This document shows positions 52,233-61,238 of a stretch of 64,000 nt of DNA, one piece after another. Positions within the stretch are counted from its first letter, which is position 1, and each line of letters starts with the position of its first letter. The translations under genes and the position numbers were made by a program. The notes below the pieces were generated by a model that saw only the letters and a list, made by a program, of their open reading frames with translations, was not told where the DNA came from and ran no database searches. This stretch comes from Hyphomonas sp. Lineage in GTDB: Bacteria; Pseudomonadota; Alphaproteobacteria; Caulobacterales; Hyphomonadaceae. The stretch covers positions 77,751 through 141,750 of the forward strand of contig JACKIK010000004.1 of the NCBI GenBank assembly GCA_020638455.1, given 5' to 3'.

Positions 52233-53390
52233 TTACTCGTCTCTTTCCATTTTCGCCGGGCGAGGGACGATGATGACGCGCTCGATTCCACCGAGATTTT
52301 CTAGACCCGATTGGAGGGTCTGATACTCTTCGGTCTGGCGCTGTTCATCCCAAATGAATGCAATCATGCGTGTAAACCCTGTTCCCTCCCGCAGATACAG
52401 GGAATGATCCGCCGCAATTTCATCTGTGATGGCTTTGAGCGCAGATTGGCCCCGCTTTCGCAGATACTTCACTTCAATGATCGTGCTGAGACTCGGGATA
52501 CCAAGATCGTATCGCGGAGAAGTATGACCCAGTTTCTTCAGCGTTTCTTCATCGACGAGATCAGGAAAGATGGGGCGCAAGATTGTCCAGAGCAGATTTT
52601 GAACGTGATATTCATGGTCAATCTCCCACTTCTGGGTCGGAACATTTCGAACTTTAGGCCTTTCCTCGTAGGTCCAGTGTCCCATCGAACGCGAAACGCC
52701 GTCCAGAATCTCTATGAGTTCAGTCACGCCGGCTCCATGAAGCGGGAGGCGCGCCAGCGCAGAAGCGCACGCTTCAAATGTACGCTGTAATGCGGCACGA
52801 CGTGTCGGTTCTGGTTCGTCGATGTTTTCGAGGAGGACGCGCCACGCCGCTTTACGTAGCTCTTCCTCGATCACGTCCCCTTTGCGTTCAGCTAAAGCGA
52901 CGCGCAACACAGGATCGATATCGGATTTGTCGCTGGACACGCCCAAAGTGGCTTGCGCAGACTTCGCAAGGCTACACTGCCAGCGGTCGTTTTGAAGCGC
53001 GGCGACAGACTGTTCGAGACAAACCCGCAACCAGCCATCATCCGCGTCTGAGGGAGCGAGCGCGTTGTATCCGATGGCAAGGCCAAGCAACGCCACACCG
53101 TCAACCTCGATTGTCGGCGCGCGTCCAAGCGTGAAGTAAACACGGCCTGCTAGTTGCTGCGTCCCTTCAATGAAAGCCTTTTTCAGTGTTTCAGACTGCC
53201 GGTTTTGAGCGAGTGCAAATCCTATGGCAGCAATGCGTCGGTAGGAACCGTCGCTTTCTATCCCCTCGATCTCACATGACGGTTTCGGCCACGGACTCAG
53301 ATACCGGCAACAAGCGTCGATATGAACCGGCAGTCTGTCGGCCTCAACACATGGCTGGCGTAAGGCTTGTTTGATGCTTGCAATATCCAT
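52233..53390 (-). CDS. Argonaute-associated PD-(D/E)xK nuclease
   Basis: From the ATG at 53390, which overlaps the Argonaute stop as TGATG, the protein has 385 residues; an upstream GTG at 53402 is possible. The C-terminal domain contains YDLGIP (Asp295) and STIIEVKYLRK (Glu306-x-Lys308), the D...ExK core of the PD-(D/E)xK fold, with EIAAD behind it. Long-B Argonautes such as RsAgo are commonly co-encoded with such nucleases (BPAN-type), which kill or arrest the cell after Argonaute detects an invader. The N-terminal 230 residues are helical and unassigned. Nuclease activity is inferred, not shown. Confidence 0.82.
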   Translation of the reverse strand: MDIASIKQALRQPCVEADRLPVHIDACCRYLSPWPKPSCEIEGIESDGSYRRIAAIGFALAQNRQSETLKKAFIEGTQQLAGRVYFTLGRAPTIEVDGVALLGLAIGYNALAPSDADDGWLRVCLEQSVAALQNDRWQCSLAKSAQATLGVSSDKSDIDPVLRVALAERKGDVIEEELRKAAWRVLLENIDEPEPTRRAALQRTFEACASALARLPLHGAGVTELIEILDGVSRSMGHWTYEERPKVRNVPTQKWEIDHEYHVQNLLWTILRPIFPDLVDEETLKKLGHTSPRYDLGIPSLSTIIEVKYLRKRGQSALKAITDEIAADHSLYLREGTGFTRMIAFIWDEQRQTEEYQTLQSGLENLGGIERVIIVPRPAKMERDE

Positions 53391-55690
53391 CACAGGAACC
53401 ACGGCGCCTTGCCGATATTGCGAAACCGGACGGCATCATCATCCCATGTCTCTATTTGTTTCAGGCCGGCCAGACGTTCAGCGATAAGATCGGAATACTT
53501 GATGGTGATAGGAAACGGTTCTGGTGTCATAACGCGCCAAGAATGGGCGGTGAAGTCGAACGCTTGGCGCGCGAGATAAGTCATATCTCGGAAGGTTGAA
53601 TTGCGATGCAGTTTAAGAAGGCAGGCCCTCGGCATCCCGTGGGCCGCTTGTTTAAGTTCATTTGCACCCGCAAACACAACCAACGACTCAGAATCAGCCA
53701 ATTTGATGTGCACGCCGCGGGATGGCCCCAATACGCCTTTTCGTTTAGACTGATCTTTCTCCCATTGTGGCAAACCCTCTTGGTTCTGATCGAAGATCAA
53801 ATAGGGGTGCTGCTCGGCAATGTGAACGAACGCGAAAACCACGTTCTCGAGGTCAAGAGCTTCGACCGCCTGCTTGATAGCTTCAGCTTCGATGTCTTTG
53901 ATTTGCTTGAACGCGTGGAAAACTAGTCGAACTCGGTCGGTATTCTTCCAATTATCTTCCCGGCGAACCCGTTCGATGGTGCGGGTGAGTGTGTCGGTTA
54001 GTTCCCTGGCATAATCTTCAAATGGAACGACGCCTGTTCGCTCACTAAGATGATAACCGCCATCGCTGGAAAACACCGTGGTAATGCCAACGTACCGAAC
54101 GCTCTTATCAAATCGAGACTTTTGTTCTGTATGGGACCCGAGGCCAATGACAAGTTCATGGGCAACCGATTGCTGCGCTCCCAAAAGCCACGGACGACCG
54201 CCCAACTTCGCGTAGCAGGCAAGACTCGCCTGATTCATTGTGTATACCAGACTTTTGTCCGGCTCGCTCATCGTCTCGATACGTATATTCTGTACCGCTA
54301 CATTATTGCGGAGCAACATCGCTTTCGTTGCATAATAAGGGTTCTGAGGCCCAGGCAACGCCTTGAAGTCCTCATCAATCTGCACAATCGCCAAGTCCCA
54401 GCCAAAGCCATTGTCAGCGGCATGTTTCAGTGCGTCTTCGCAAGCTGCTTCATATGCTGCGCGTGACGCTGAGTTTGCTCGAAATGTCTGGACATTGGCT
54501 CTTTCGAGTCGAAAGCGGCTAAGGAAACCGTCATCGTAAGGCTTGCGCCCATTTCGAAGTTGAGAGTCGGGAATGCCATCGAGAAATTTTCCCATGAAAC
54601 GATCGACTTGACCTTCGAACCGGCCTTGGCAAATGACTGCGATGTTTAGCTGTTTTGGCGTAAACGTGCGTTGGTCGTGCGGTCCGTTGTCCTTGATGCC
54701 ACGCTCGTTCCACGTGTCGTTCGGTCGGCCCGAAGGGTGAAATACGAGCGTGGGCCGATCAATCGTTTCCGTCATGGGGAAACGAGCGTCCGTGCTCGAC
54801 ATCCATTCGCCGATTTCGAAAGCGACGCCTGGAACAGCTTCAAGATTAGCGGTTCTCAAATACTCGGCCGTTTGGTTGATCATCTTCAGGCGGCCTGGCC
54901 CCTGATTTAATGCGCTCATGGCGTCCCGCGCCCTCGACAGGGTAGCTTGCCCTTGTCCCGGCAAAAGCGCATTGACGCACCAGTCGAAGTCACCGCGATT
55001 CCCGGTCAACCTCGCATCAGATGCTTTTACCCGTTCATAGCCTTCACGATGGTCTTCCAAAATGAGTGTTCCACCGTCGATCGATGATACTTTGCCCACC
55101 GTGAGGCCGCGCGGCGCCAATCGAGGGTCTCCTTGCGGCTGATCTATTTGAACATAACGTCCGATCGGAGAAATGCCCCGCTCGATAAGATGATCGCAAG
55201 GTGCCAAAACCTGGTGACGAGTCCGCGCATTGCAGACCAGTCCGAACTGCGCACCTGACTTCCCGCCAAACAATGTGCGAGACTCAAATTCCAATAGCGG
55301 CAAAATCCTTACCCAACCAGGTAGGTCAGCATGCGAAATGAAATTGTTCTTCGGACTACCCAAAACGCTGACAGGATAATCGCTTGTAATCTCTCTGGAC
55401 CCGGAAAACAGCCGCAGAAGAGCGGCATTAAGAAGTGGTTTCCAAAGCCACCATGCTTCGGCGAGATCTTCTTCTATCGATTTGTCGGCGAGCGGTTCGG
55501 CACCGGAGATTACTGGAATCTCTGTTATCGTATTTTCCTTATAGTCACGCTTAAAGACGTGACTTTCACCGAATTCCCCTCGCAGTTCCCGCAAAACGTC
55601 TTCGTTGTAAGGGCGATATCCAATGCGAATTCGCGTATCGCCGGTGAGCGATACGGGCAAAAAGTTCAAGAGAAGAGATGTGGGCGCCAT
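53390..55690 (-). CDS. Long-B prokaryotic Argonaute, RsAgo-like, catalytically inactive
   Basis: The 766-residue protein resembles Rhodobacter RsAgo along its length. Its MID region QNPYYATKAMLLRNNVAVQNIR (449-470) corresponds to the guide 5'-end pocket. YTMNQASLACYAKLGGRPW, YVGITTVFSSDGGYHL and the C-terminal STFRDMTYLARQAFDFTAHSWR with final WFL match the PIWI ending. The catalytic DEDX residues are lost: the first Asp position is Gly in ELVIGLGSH (512-520), and VVFH-Asp is replaced in LVFHAFKQ (589-596). It should therefore bind guide RNA and target DNA without slicing and act through the downstream nuclease. The gene is A+T-richer than the conjugation genes. Confidence 0.92.
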   Translation of the reverse strand: MAPTSLLLNFLPVSLTGDTRIRIGYRPYNEDVLRELRGEFGESHVFKRDYKENTITEIPVISGAEPLADKSIEEDLAEAWWLWKPLLNAALLRLFSGSREITSDYPVSVLGSPKNNFISHADLPGWVRILPLLEFESRTLFGGKSGAQFGLVCNARTRHQVLAPCDHLIERGISPIGRYVQIDQPQGDPRLAPRGLTVGKVSSIDGGTLILEDHREGYERVKASDARLTGNRGDFDWCVNALLPGQGQATLSRARDAMSALNQGPGRLKMINQTAEYLRTANLEAVPGVAFEIGEWMSSTDARFPMTETIDRPTLVFHPSGRPNDTWNERGIKDNGPHDQRTFTPKQLNIAVICQGRFEGQVDRFMGKFLDGIPDSQLRNGRKPYDDGFLSRFRLERANVQTFRANSASRAAYEAACEDALKHAADNGFGWDLAIVQIDEDFKALPGPQNPYYATKAMLLRNNVAVQNIRIETMSEPDKSLVYTMNQASLACYAKLGGRPWLLGAQQSVAHELVIGLGSHTEQKSRFDKSVRYVGITTVFSSDGGYHLSERTGVVPFEDYARELTDTLTRTIERVRREDNWKNTDRVRLVFHAFKQIKDIEAEAIKQAVEALDLENVVFAFVHIAEQHPYLIFDQNQEGLPQWEKDQSKRKGVLGPSRGVHIKLADSESLVVFAGANELKQAAHGMPRACLLKLHRNSTFRDMTYLARQAFDFTAHSWRVMTPEPFPITIKYSDLIAERLAGLKQIETWDDDAVRFRNIGKAPWFL

Positions 55691-55903
55691 GAAAACTATG
55701 AAATTGACCTAAGCTTGGCAGCTTAAAAACGATTCTCGAAAACGCAGAAGGCTATTGAAGGCGTTGCGGAAGCACCCGATCGAAACAGAATGTTCAGATT
55801 CTTTCCGCTCGGGAATTTTTTTCGCCTCAGTTAGGCGACGCGGAGACGTCTTCCTGATCGGGAAAGCTTTCGGCGATTCACGCAGGCGAAGTTAAAGGGC
55901 GTA

Positions 55904-56818
55904 TCAGCTGAGCAAAGATTCGAGGCTTTCGCACTGGGTGGCGTGCTTTTCCGGATTCGTGTCTCGCAGTTTCAGGATGTTCTGCAGCTTCCACTGGACG
56001 GCGGGGAGGTCTGCCGCGGATGGCAATCCGATGACGTTGAAGTCCGGTTCGCCTTCGACCAGCGTTCGCAGAAATTGCGCGGCATGGCCGGTCAGACGGG
56101 ACTGGACGTCTTCAATGAGCCTGACCCGCACGTGTTCCAGTTCAGCGACGCTGACAGCATCGACGGTCATGCCGGAAAACTCAACCTCGAAGACGTTTGT
56201 TAAGGGTGTGAGGTTCGGATTCAGCAATTCATGTGGCGGTCGGCTGGAGCTCGCGACATAGACGAGGAAGGCCCGAAAGAGATCATCCGTGATACCCTCA
56301 TTCTCGTAAAGCAGCTTCACGTCGAACAGATCGCGCGGGTGCTGACGGTCAAGCGCGGCATGGAGCTTGCCGGCATAGAGATCCTCGAACGCGACCAGTT
56401 TTGTCTCTGCGAACCCGAATTCGTCCTCGACCGCTGGTGAGACGCGTTTGGTTTCGGGCTCGAAGACCACGCCGCGTGTCACAGGGGAGGTTTCGACCTT
56501 CACGGTCGCAGATCCGCGCCGGAAAAGGACGCGGGTTGCGCCGCCGCCACCGCCTGCGATCCTGCTTGCGGTCACGCCTCGCACTTTCGAACCTGCCGCA
56601 GCGATGCGGTCCATGGCGGCGTCGATGTCCGCAAGGGACTGCACGCGATCCCTGATCGGGAGGAAGGTCAGATCGATATCGACCGACAGGCGCGGAAGAT
56701 CACGATAGAACAGGTTAATCGCCGTGCCGCCTTTCAGGGCGAAGTTTTCCTCTGCCGCTAAGGCTGGCAGAATATCGACCAGCAGCCGGACCTGATCCAC
56801 ATATCGCTCACGCGCCAT
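55904..56818 (-). CDS. abiEii: AbiEii-type nucleotidyltransferase toxin
   Basis: From ATG 56818 the protein has 304 residues; an in-frame GTG at 56830 would add four. FALKGGTAINLFYRDLPRLSVDIDLTF carries the AbiEii motifs: Lys-Gly-Gly-Thr (about 29-32) and the DxD metal ligands (about 47-49). LVAFEDLYAGKLHAALDRQHPRDLFDVKLL is the usual later motif. AbiEii toxins are nucleotidyltransferases that arrest growth during phage infection by acting on tRNA or nucleotides. The start overlaps the antitoxin gene by 11 nt. Confidence 0.9.
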   Translation of the reverse strand: MARERYVDQVRLLVDILPALAAEENFALKGGTAINLFYRDLPRLSVDIDLTFLPIRDRVQSLADIDAAMDRIAAAGSKVRGVTASRIAGGGGGATRVLFRRGSATVKVETSPVTRGVVFEPETKRVSPAVEDEFGFAETKLVAFEDLYAGKLHAALDRQHPRDLFDVKLLYENEGITDDLFRAFLVYVASSSRPPHELLNPNLTPLTNVFEVEFSGMTVDAVSVAELEHVRVRLIEDVQSRLTGHAAQFLRTLVEGEPDFNVIGLPSAADLPAVQWKLQNILKLRDTNPEKHATQCESLESLLS

Positions 56819-57605
56819 GGCGCGCCTCACTTTGCGGCATCAGCTCAGGCGGCACGGAGATCGCGTAACGCGGATGAAACTGTCCCTTCTCAAAGAGGGC
56901 CCGCGGCCCCGAGCCAAGGTCGAACCGCTCGGGCGAGAGATGTCGGCGCCAGGTATGGCCATGCTTGTCGGCAAAGACGAAGAAGAGCCGCTTGACCTTG
57001 ATGCTCGTGCAGGACGCCAGCAGCTTCTCCAGGCGGCGGGGGCGCGCCGAGGCGAGGCCCTCAAACGCCGTATCGACGATATGAACGCTCTCATGCTTCG
57101 GCAGCTCGTCGAGCATTTCGAGGATGGCGCGTTCCGGCGTTGAACACTTCAGCGGGCCAACCGGGGAGTCGACTTCCGTCGTTTCTTCATCAGCGTGCAT
57201 GTCGAACAGTTTGGTGCTGTGCAGCCGGTAGCGATCCGCCTCATCCAGCCGCTTGAGCCAGGTCGGATGCGCTTCGCCGTAGAGGTGGACATCCTGATCG
57301 CCGCGCATCGGCAGATAATGGGCGAACCCCTGCAGCTCCAGCGCGGTCCGTCCGCCGACAATCGATGAATAGCCCATGACATGCTGCAGTGAACGAACGA
57401 CTAGCTGCCACTCGGCACTGTTTGAGGTAGTCTCTGGCCGACGGTAGAGGCCACGCACGACAGGTTCGAGCCAGCCGCTGTCTATGTATTTATGGGCGAG
57501 CATGCGCGTGACGCCATGACGCTGCAGCGTCGGCGTATCGACCAGCCGCCCGGGCAGGACGGTCTCCAGCAGCCATTTTAGCTTTGTCTCTTTTTGTAGC
57601 CTCAT
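56808..57605 (-). CDS. abiEi: AbiEi-type antitoxin/repressor
   Basis: The 265-residue protein starts at ATG 57605. An N-terminal winged helix (TPTLQRHGVTRMLAHKYIDSGWLEPVVRGLYRRP) is followed by the AbiEi middle domain (YSSIVGGRTALELQGFAHYL) and PVGPLKCSTPERAILEMLDELP, the AbiEi_4-like core. AbiEi represses its own operon by binding repeats at the promoter, and it antagonises AbiEii. A 28-nt repeat pair at 57606-57633 and 57679-57706 is the likely target. Confidence 0.9.
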   Translation of the reverse strand: MRLQKETKLKWLLETVLPGRLVDTPTLQRHGVTRMLAHKYIDSGWLEPVVRGLYRRPETTSNSAEWQLVVRSLQHVMGYSSIVGGRTALELQGFAHYLPMRGDQDVHLYGEAHPTWLKRLDEADRYRLHSTKLFDMHADEETTEVDSPVGPLKCSTPERAILEMLDELPKHESVHIVDTAFEGLASARPRRLEKLLASCTSIKVKRLFFVFADKHGHTWRRHLSPERFDLGSGPRALFEKGQFHPRYAISVPPELMPQSEARHGA

Positions 57606-57706
57606 GGGATACAAAATAGCAGGTTTTCGAAATTTGGCAAGCGGAGAATTTCGAGTACGGCTTACTTGGTATACCCTGGGGATACGAAAACGAGCAAATT
57701 CGAAAT
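57606..57706 (-). promoter_or_regulatory. AbiE promoter and two 28-nt operator-like repeats
   Basis: Two copies of a 28-nt sequence, each starting GGGATAC and ending TTCGAAAT on the plus strand (57606-57633 and 57679-57706), lie upstream of abiEi. On the minus strand the proximal copy contains a -10 (TATTTT, 57613-57618) 16 nt after a -35 (TTGCCA, 57635-57640). The spacing puts the transcription start at or within 2 nt of the ATG, so the mRNA may be leaderless. Regulation by AbiEi is inferred. Confidence 0.6.
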
Positions 57707-57943
57707 GTGTTGAATCCGGCGGACCTGAACCGACTATCCTGCCAAAGCTGAAGCAGCGTTCTGGCACCTGACAAGCTATCGCTATTTTCGCAATCGGTCT
57801 GCGCAACTGGCAGCTTTGGCCTCCTCTGCCGCCACTAAGATAGATCAAGTCGTGGGGCAAAAACTCGCCAAAAGTTGCCATCGAATTGAACTCAGCCAGT
57901 GTCTTACTTGGGGCGAGTTTAAGACGCTCACAATTCCCATAAT
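57707..57943. other. Noncoding gap between AbiE region and AraC gene
   Basis: Together with the AbiE promoter region this makes a 338-bp gap without a gene. Apart from the repeats listed above I see no feature in it. Confidence 0.4.
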
Positions 57944-58765
57944 TTAATACGGATCGGCCCGACTTATTTCGACATCATCACCGAACTCGGCATCGGACAG
58001 AAAGTATTCGACCGGGTTCGCTAGTAAGGTAGACGGGCGAAGTCCAAACATCGCTTTGAACGCGGTCGACAAATGGGCGCTGTTCGAGAACCCGGCGAGG
58101 TAGGCAGCTTCCGTCAGGTTGTCGCCCTTCGCCAGGGCGCGAATGACCCGGCCCATACGCCGCCACTGCCGGTAGCGCCGAAAGGGCACCCCAACCGTTT
58201 CAGTAAAAACATGCTGGAATCGCATGGTCGATAATCCCGCAAGCTCTGCCGCGCGTTCTACCGTGGCGAACTCTTCGGGTGTGCGACCCAGCGCGGCAAC
58301 GACGCGCGCGATTTCCTGCCGTGCGGACATCTCGGACACGACACCCAGTTCTGAAAACACGTCCTGCAGATACGCTTCCGGTGCGCGATCTCCCGGCCCC
58401 TGCCTCAGCAATTCGCGCAACTGATCGATATTGCTTTCGACCAACCGCAGATCGATTTCAGAGCAATCGTCTTTTAACACGTCCGTGAAGAGGATCGCGA
58501 TGTCGCCGTCGGTATCCAGCTCGCATACCGTATCGGGCGGAATAACAGCGAGAGGGCTTGGTCTAGCGGGATCTTCGCTATTCTCGATCCAGCTAAGCGT
58601 TATGTCTCGATCGAGCCCAACGATAATCGATGTGACCGCTGTTCGATAAGGTTCTTTAACAAGGCTGGGACCGATGAACGCCGACCGTGCACCGGTCAGC
58701 ACAATTCTCGTTTGAGAGATTGAATGATGTGCTTTGGCAAGTTCCTGAAAGCGATCGGACGTCAT
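57944..58765 (-). CDS. AraC family transcriptional regulator
   Basis: From ATG 58765 the protein has 273 residues; an upstream ATG at 58786 would add seven. The C-terminal two-helix AraC domain contains ATVERAAELAGLSTMRFQHVFTETVGVPFRRYRQWRRM and LTEAAYLAGFSNSAHLSTAFKAMFGLRPS, a complete HTH_18 signature. The N-terminal 170 residues are a cupin-like sensor. The divergent neighbour is a DUF4345 gene only 35 bp away, so the regulator probably controls it. Confidence 0.9.
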   Translation of the reverse strand: MTSDRFQELAKAHHSISQTRIVLTGARSAFIGPSLVKEPYRTAVTSIIVGLDRDITLSWIENSEDPARPSPLAVIPPDTVCELDTDGDIAILFTDVLKDDCSEIDLRLVESNIDQLRELLRQGPGDRAPEAYLQDVFSELGVVSEMSARQEIARVVAALGRTPEEFATVERAAELAGLSTMRFQHVFTETVGVPFRRYRQWRRMGRVIRALAKGDNLTEAAYLAGFSNSAHLSTAFKAMFGLRPSTLLANPVEYFLSDAEFGDDVEISRADPY

Positions 58766-58800
58766 GGGCGTTACATTACCGGTCAAATAGGAGACTGCCC

Positions 58801-59181
58801 ATGCCCGAATCCACCATCTTGATCCTCATCGCCACGCTTTTCACCATCATGGGCGTCGCAAGCATCATCGCGCCAACACTGACAACGGCTCAATTTGGAA
58901 TCAACGAACTCGATCGCGACGGCCGCAATGAAGTTCGCGCGGTCTATGGCGGCTTTGGTCTGGCCATGGCGAGTGTGTTGATCGCGGCGGTACTGATGCC
59001 AGGACTTCGGGCGGGTATATCTCTTGCGGTTGCCCTTGCCCTTGGCGGCATGGCGGCGGGCCGGGTTCTTTCGGCAGCAATGGACCGATCGATTGGCAGA
59101 AAGCCCGCCTTTTATCTTGGCCTGGAGCTTGCCGGTTGTGCGCTTCTGATTGTCGCTTCCGGCCTCGTTGAGACTAGCTAA
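58801..59181 (+). CDS. DUF4345-like small membrane protein
   Basis: The 126-residue protein starts at ATG 58801, with GGAG 12 nt upstream. Four hydrophobic helices are visible (ILILIATLFTIMGVASIIAP, GGFGLAMASVLIAAVLMPG, ALALGGMAAGRVLSAAM and LELAGCALLIVASG). The segment NEVRAVYGGFGLA matches the DUF4345 family. It is divergent from the AraC gene and convergent with the next membrane protein gene, overlapping it by 4 nt. Confidence 0.82.
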   Translation: MPESTILILIATLFTIMGVASIIAPTLTTAQFGINELDRDGRNEVRAVYGGFGLAMASVLIAAVLMPGLRAGISLAVALALGGMAAGRVLSAAMDRSIGRKPAFYLGLELAGCALLIVASGLVETS

Positions 59182-59540
59182 CGCCATACATTCACAGTGA
59201 CCCATGTCAGGGGGATGAGCCCTATCAGATCCGCAATGGCAATTTTTCTGAGTTCACCCGCAGGCAGACCCGCGCGAACATAAACCAGTAGAAAACCGAC
59301 CATGCTCACAAATAGGATCAGGCTGGCGAGTCGCCTGCTGCCGGGATCGACCATCGCATAAAGCGCCGCAATGCAAACGGCGAGGAAGAGCGCGCCGCGA
59401 TGCACAAGCAGCACGCCGATATCGCCGTCAGGAGATACGCCATAAAGCCGCTCTACCAGTCCCGGCGCGAAAGCGCTCAAGGCCGGTGTGACATGGAGCA
59501 AGGCAAGCAAAGCCCAGGCGATCTTGTTGGTAACTTCCAT
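59178..59540 (-). CDS. Small hydrophobic membrane protein
   Basis: The 120-residue protein has four predicted membrane helices (IAWALLALLHVTPALSAF, GALFLAVCIAALYAMV, LILFVSMVGFLLVYV and ADLIGLIPLTWVTVNVW). No family assigned. It lies 16 bp downstream of the GST-like gene on the same strand and is probably cotranscribed. Confidence 0.75.
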   Translation of the reverse strand: MEVTNKIAWALLALLHVTPALSAFAPGLVERLYGVSPDGDIGVLLVHRGALFLAVCIAALYAMVDPGSRRLASLILFVSMVGFLLVYVRAGLPAGELRKIAIADLIGLIPLTWVTVNVWR

Positions 59541-59555
59541 AGTGCTTTGCCTTTA

Positions 59556-60194
59556 TCACTGCCCGGCCTGTGCCAAAAACATGCTTATCTCTTCGAGGAC
59601 GCGGGCGACGGAGGTCCGAGTTAGCATTCTGGTCTTCCACGCCTGAAAAGCGGACAGCTCATCGCTCGGGCCATGGCCAAAAAAGGTCGCGAAGTGCTGC
59701 GCCATGAAGACGGCGATATCAGCATAGCTGAATGAATCGTGCAGATAGGGGTTAGATGCACGAAGTTGAGCGTCCCATTCAGCGTATTGAGTCTGCATAA
59801 TCCAAGTGCCTTTCGTTCGTGCCGTATCGTCGAACCCGCTCGCCTTGTGAGGCATGAACATCTGCACCGCCGGGAAGAAGACTTCGTCGGCCTTGAGATC
59901 CGTCAGCTTCGCTCGCGCGCGATCCCGGGGCGCGTCCGGCCACAGCTGAAACTCCGGATAGGCGTGGTCAAGATAATCGAAGATCAGTGTTGAATCGAAA
60001 ATCTCGAGATCGCCGTCCTGCAAGACGGGAACCTGATGCTTTGGATTTATGCGTGCAACGTCCGGATGGATCGGCGCGTAGAATGTCTCCAGCGAAAAGG
60101 GAACAGTCTCCAATGCATAGTCCAGTCGCTTTTCTGCGAGCGCAATTTCGACCTTGCGGCCGAACATGGACAAGGGACCAGTGATCAGACGCAT
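59556..60194 (-). CDS. Glutathione S-transferase family protein
   Basis: From ATG 60194 the protein has 212 residues. The thioredoxin-fold N-domain shows GPLSMFGRKVEIALAEKRLDYALETVPF and NPKHQVPVLQDGDLEIFDSTLIFDYLD, where QVPVL and DS bind glutathione. The C-terminal helical domain contains HDSFSYADIAVFMAQHF. It is a soluble detoxification or dehalogenation-type enzyme of unknown substrate. The start overlaps the preceding gene's stop (TGATG). Confidence 0.88.
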   Translation of the reverse strand: MRLITGPLSMFGRKVEIALAEKRLDYALETVPFSLETFYAPIHPDVARINPKHQVPVLQDGDLEIFDSTLIFDYLDHAYPEFQLWPDAPRDRARAKLTDLKADEVFFPAVQMFMPHKASGFDDTARTKGTWIMQTQYAEWDAQLRASNPYLHDSFSYADIAVFMAQHFATFFGHGPSDELSAFQAWKTRMLTRTSVARVLEEISMFLAQAGQ

Positions 60195-60583
60195 CAACTC
60201 GCCTGTCCACGCGTCAGCTTCAGACCCGACACAAGCGCCAAAAAGCTCGGCGCAATGACGGCGAAAAGATCGAACCAGAAGATATGGTCGAAAGGCAGCC
60301 CGCGATGTACCCAAATCTGCAGGTGAAACAACGCGTGCAGAACAAACCAAAGCGCGCCTGCGAGCGCTAGTCGGCGGTCCGCTAACGCGCCACCAGTGAT
60401 TAAGATGGCACCACCAGCGAGATAGGCCAGGCCGACATCGCGAATGAAATGCACACTGAACGGGCCCATCAAATTAAGACCCGGAACTGCGTCGTAGAAT
60501 GCCTGTGGTGCCGCAAAGATGTATAGTCCTGTCAGCGCGCTGACGCCCCCAACTGTTAGGAGTATGAACCGCCATATTGTCAT
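60194..60583 (-). CDS. Small integral membrane protein
   Basis: The 129-residue protein has four hydrophobic segments and the conserved-looking FSVHFIRDVGLAYLAGGAILI. It overlaps the lipoprotein gene upstream and the GST gene downstream, placing it in one operon with both. Function unknown. Confidence 0.8.
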   Translation of the reverse strand: MTIWRFILLTVGGVSALTGLYIFAAPQAFYDAVPGLNLMGPFSVHFIRDVGLAYLAGGAILITGGALADRRLALAGALWFVLHALFHLQIWVHRGLPFDHIFWFDLFAVIAPSFLALVSGLKLTRGQAS

Positions 60584-61137
60584 TGCGCAGCGCGCTCGAC
60601 CTTCACGCTGTTTGCGCGAACTGTCTCTGTATCCAGATAGGTGATTTTCTGCGTCACCAATCCCTCTTCGAATACGATGATGTCGACAGCAGGAGCGCGA
60701 TAAGCTTCGCCTGACGGGGTGAAGATCGTCTCACCGGCACGTGCCGGTCGGTGGGGATCCATATGGATATCGTATTCCACCACCGCGAAATCATCGCCGA
60801 TGCGAACACGCCTAACCGTAGACTGATAATCCGGATTGGACGCAAAAATTGCATCGAACGCCGCTCGAAGCTCTTCGCGGGTTTGAGTCGGGGCCGAGCC
60901 CCATGTCACCAGATGAAACTCGGTGTCTACGGCGTGACGCGCAAGAATGGCATCGGCGTCTCGCGCCGCCCATGCCTGTGAGTAGAGCTGAAGAGCGCCG
61001 GCCACGTTTTGGCGGGATTCTGCCTGAGGTGGGTCTAAGACGCTCGGTGCGCTTGCGCAGGCGGCAAGTGCGACACATGCGGCTGGTAATAGCCAGTGGG
61101 ACCAGGTGGCTCGAATGACCGCTGAAACTGATCTCAT
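60580..61137 (-). CDS. SnoaL/NTF2-like lipoprotein
   Basis: The 185-residue protein has a lipoprotein signal (WLLPAACVALAACAS, Cys near 27) and an NTF2-like domain (LQLYSQAWAARDADAILARHAVDTEFHLVTWG, then VVEYDIHMDPHRP). Such domains bind or isomerise small hydrophobic ligands. It starts the operon of four genes that runs down to 59178. Confidence 0.85.
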   Translation of the reverse strand: MRSVSAVIRATWSHWLLPAACVALAACASAPSVLDPPQAESRQNVAGALQLYSQAWAARDADAILARHAVDTEFHLVTWGSAPTQTREELRAAFDAIFASNPDYQSTVRRVRIGDDFAVVEYDIHMDPHRPARAGETIFTPSGEAYRAPAVDIIVFEEGLVTQKITYLDTETVRANSVKVERAAQ

Positions 61138-61238
61138 ATGTTCATGTGCCCTGACACTGCTTACAGAATTCAGGGACGAAGATAGCGGCCATGGCGGCGG
61201 GGCGCTTTCATAAACTTGCCAATCTTAATATGCGTGCG

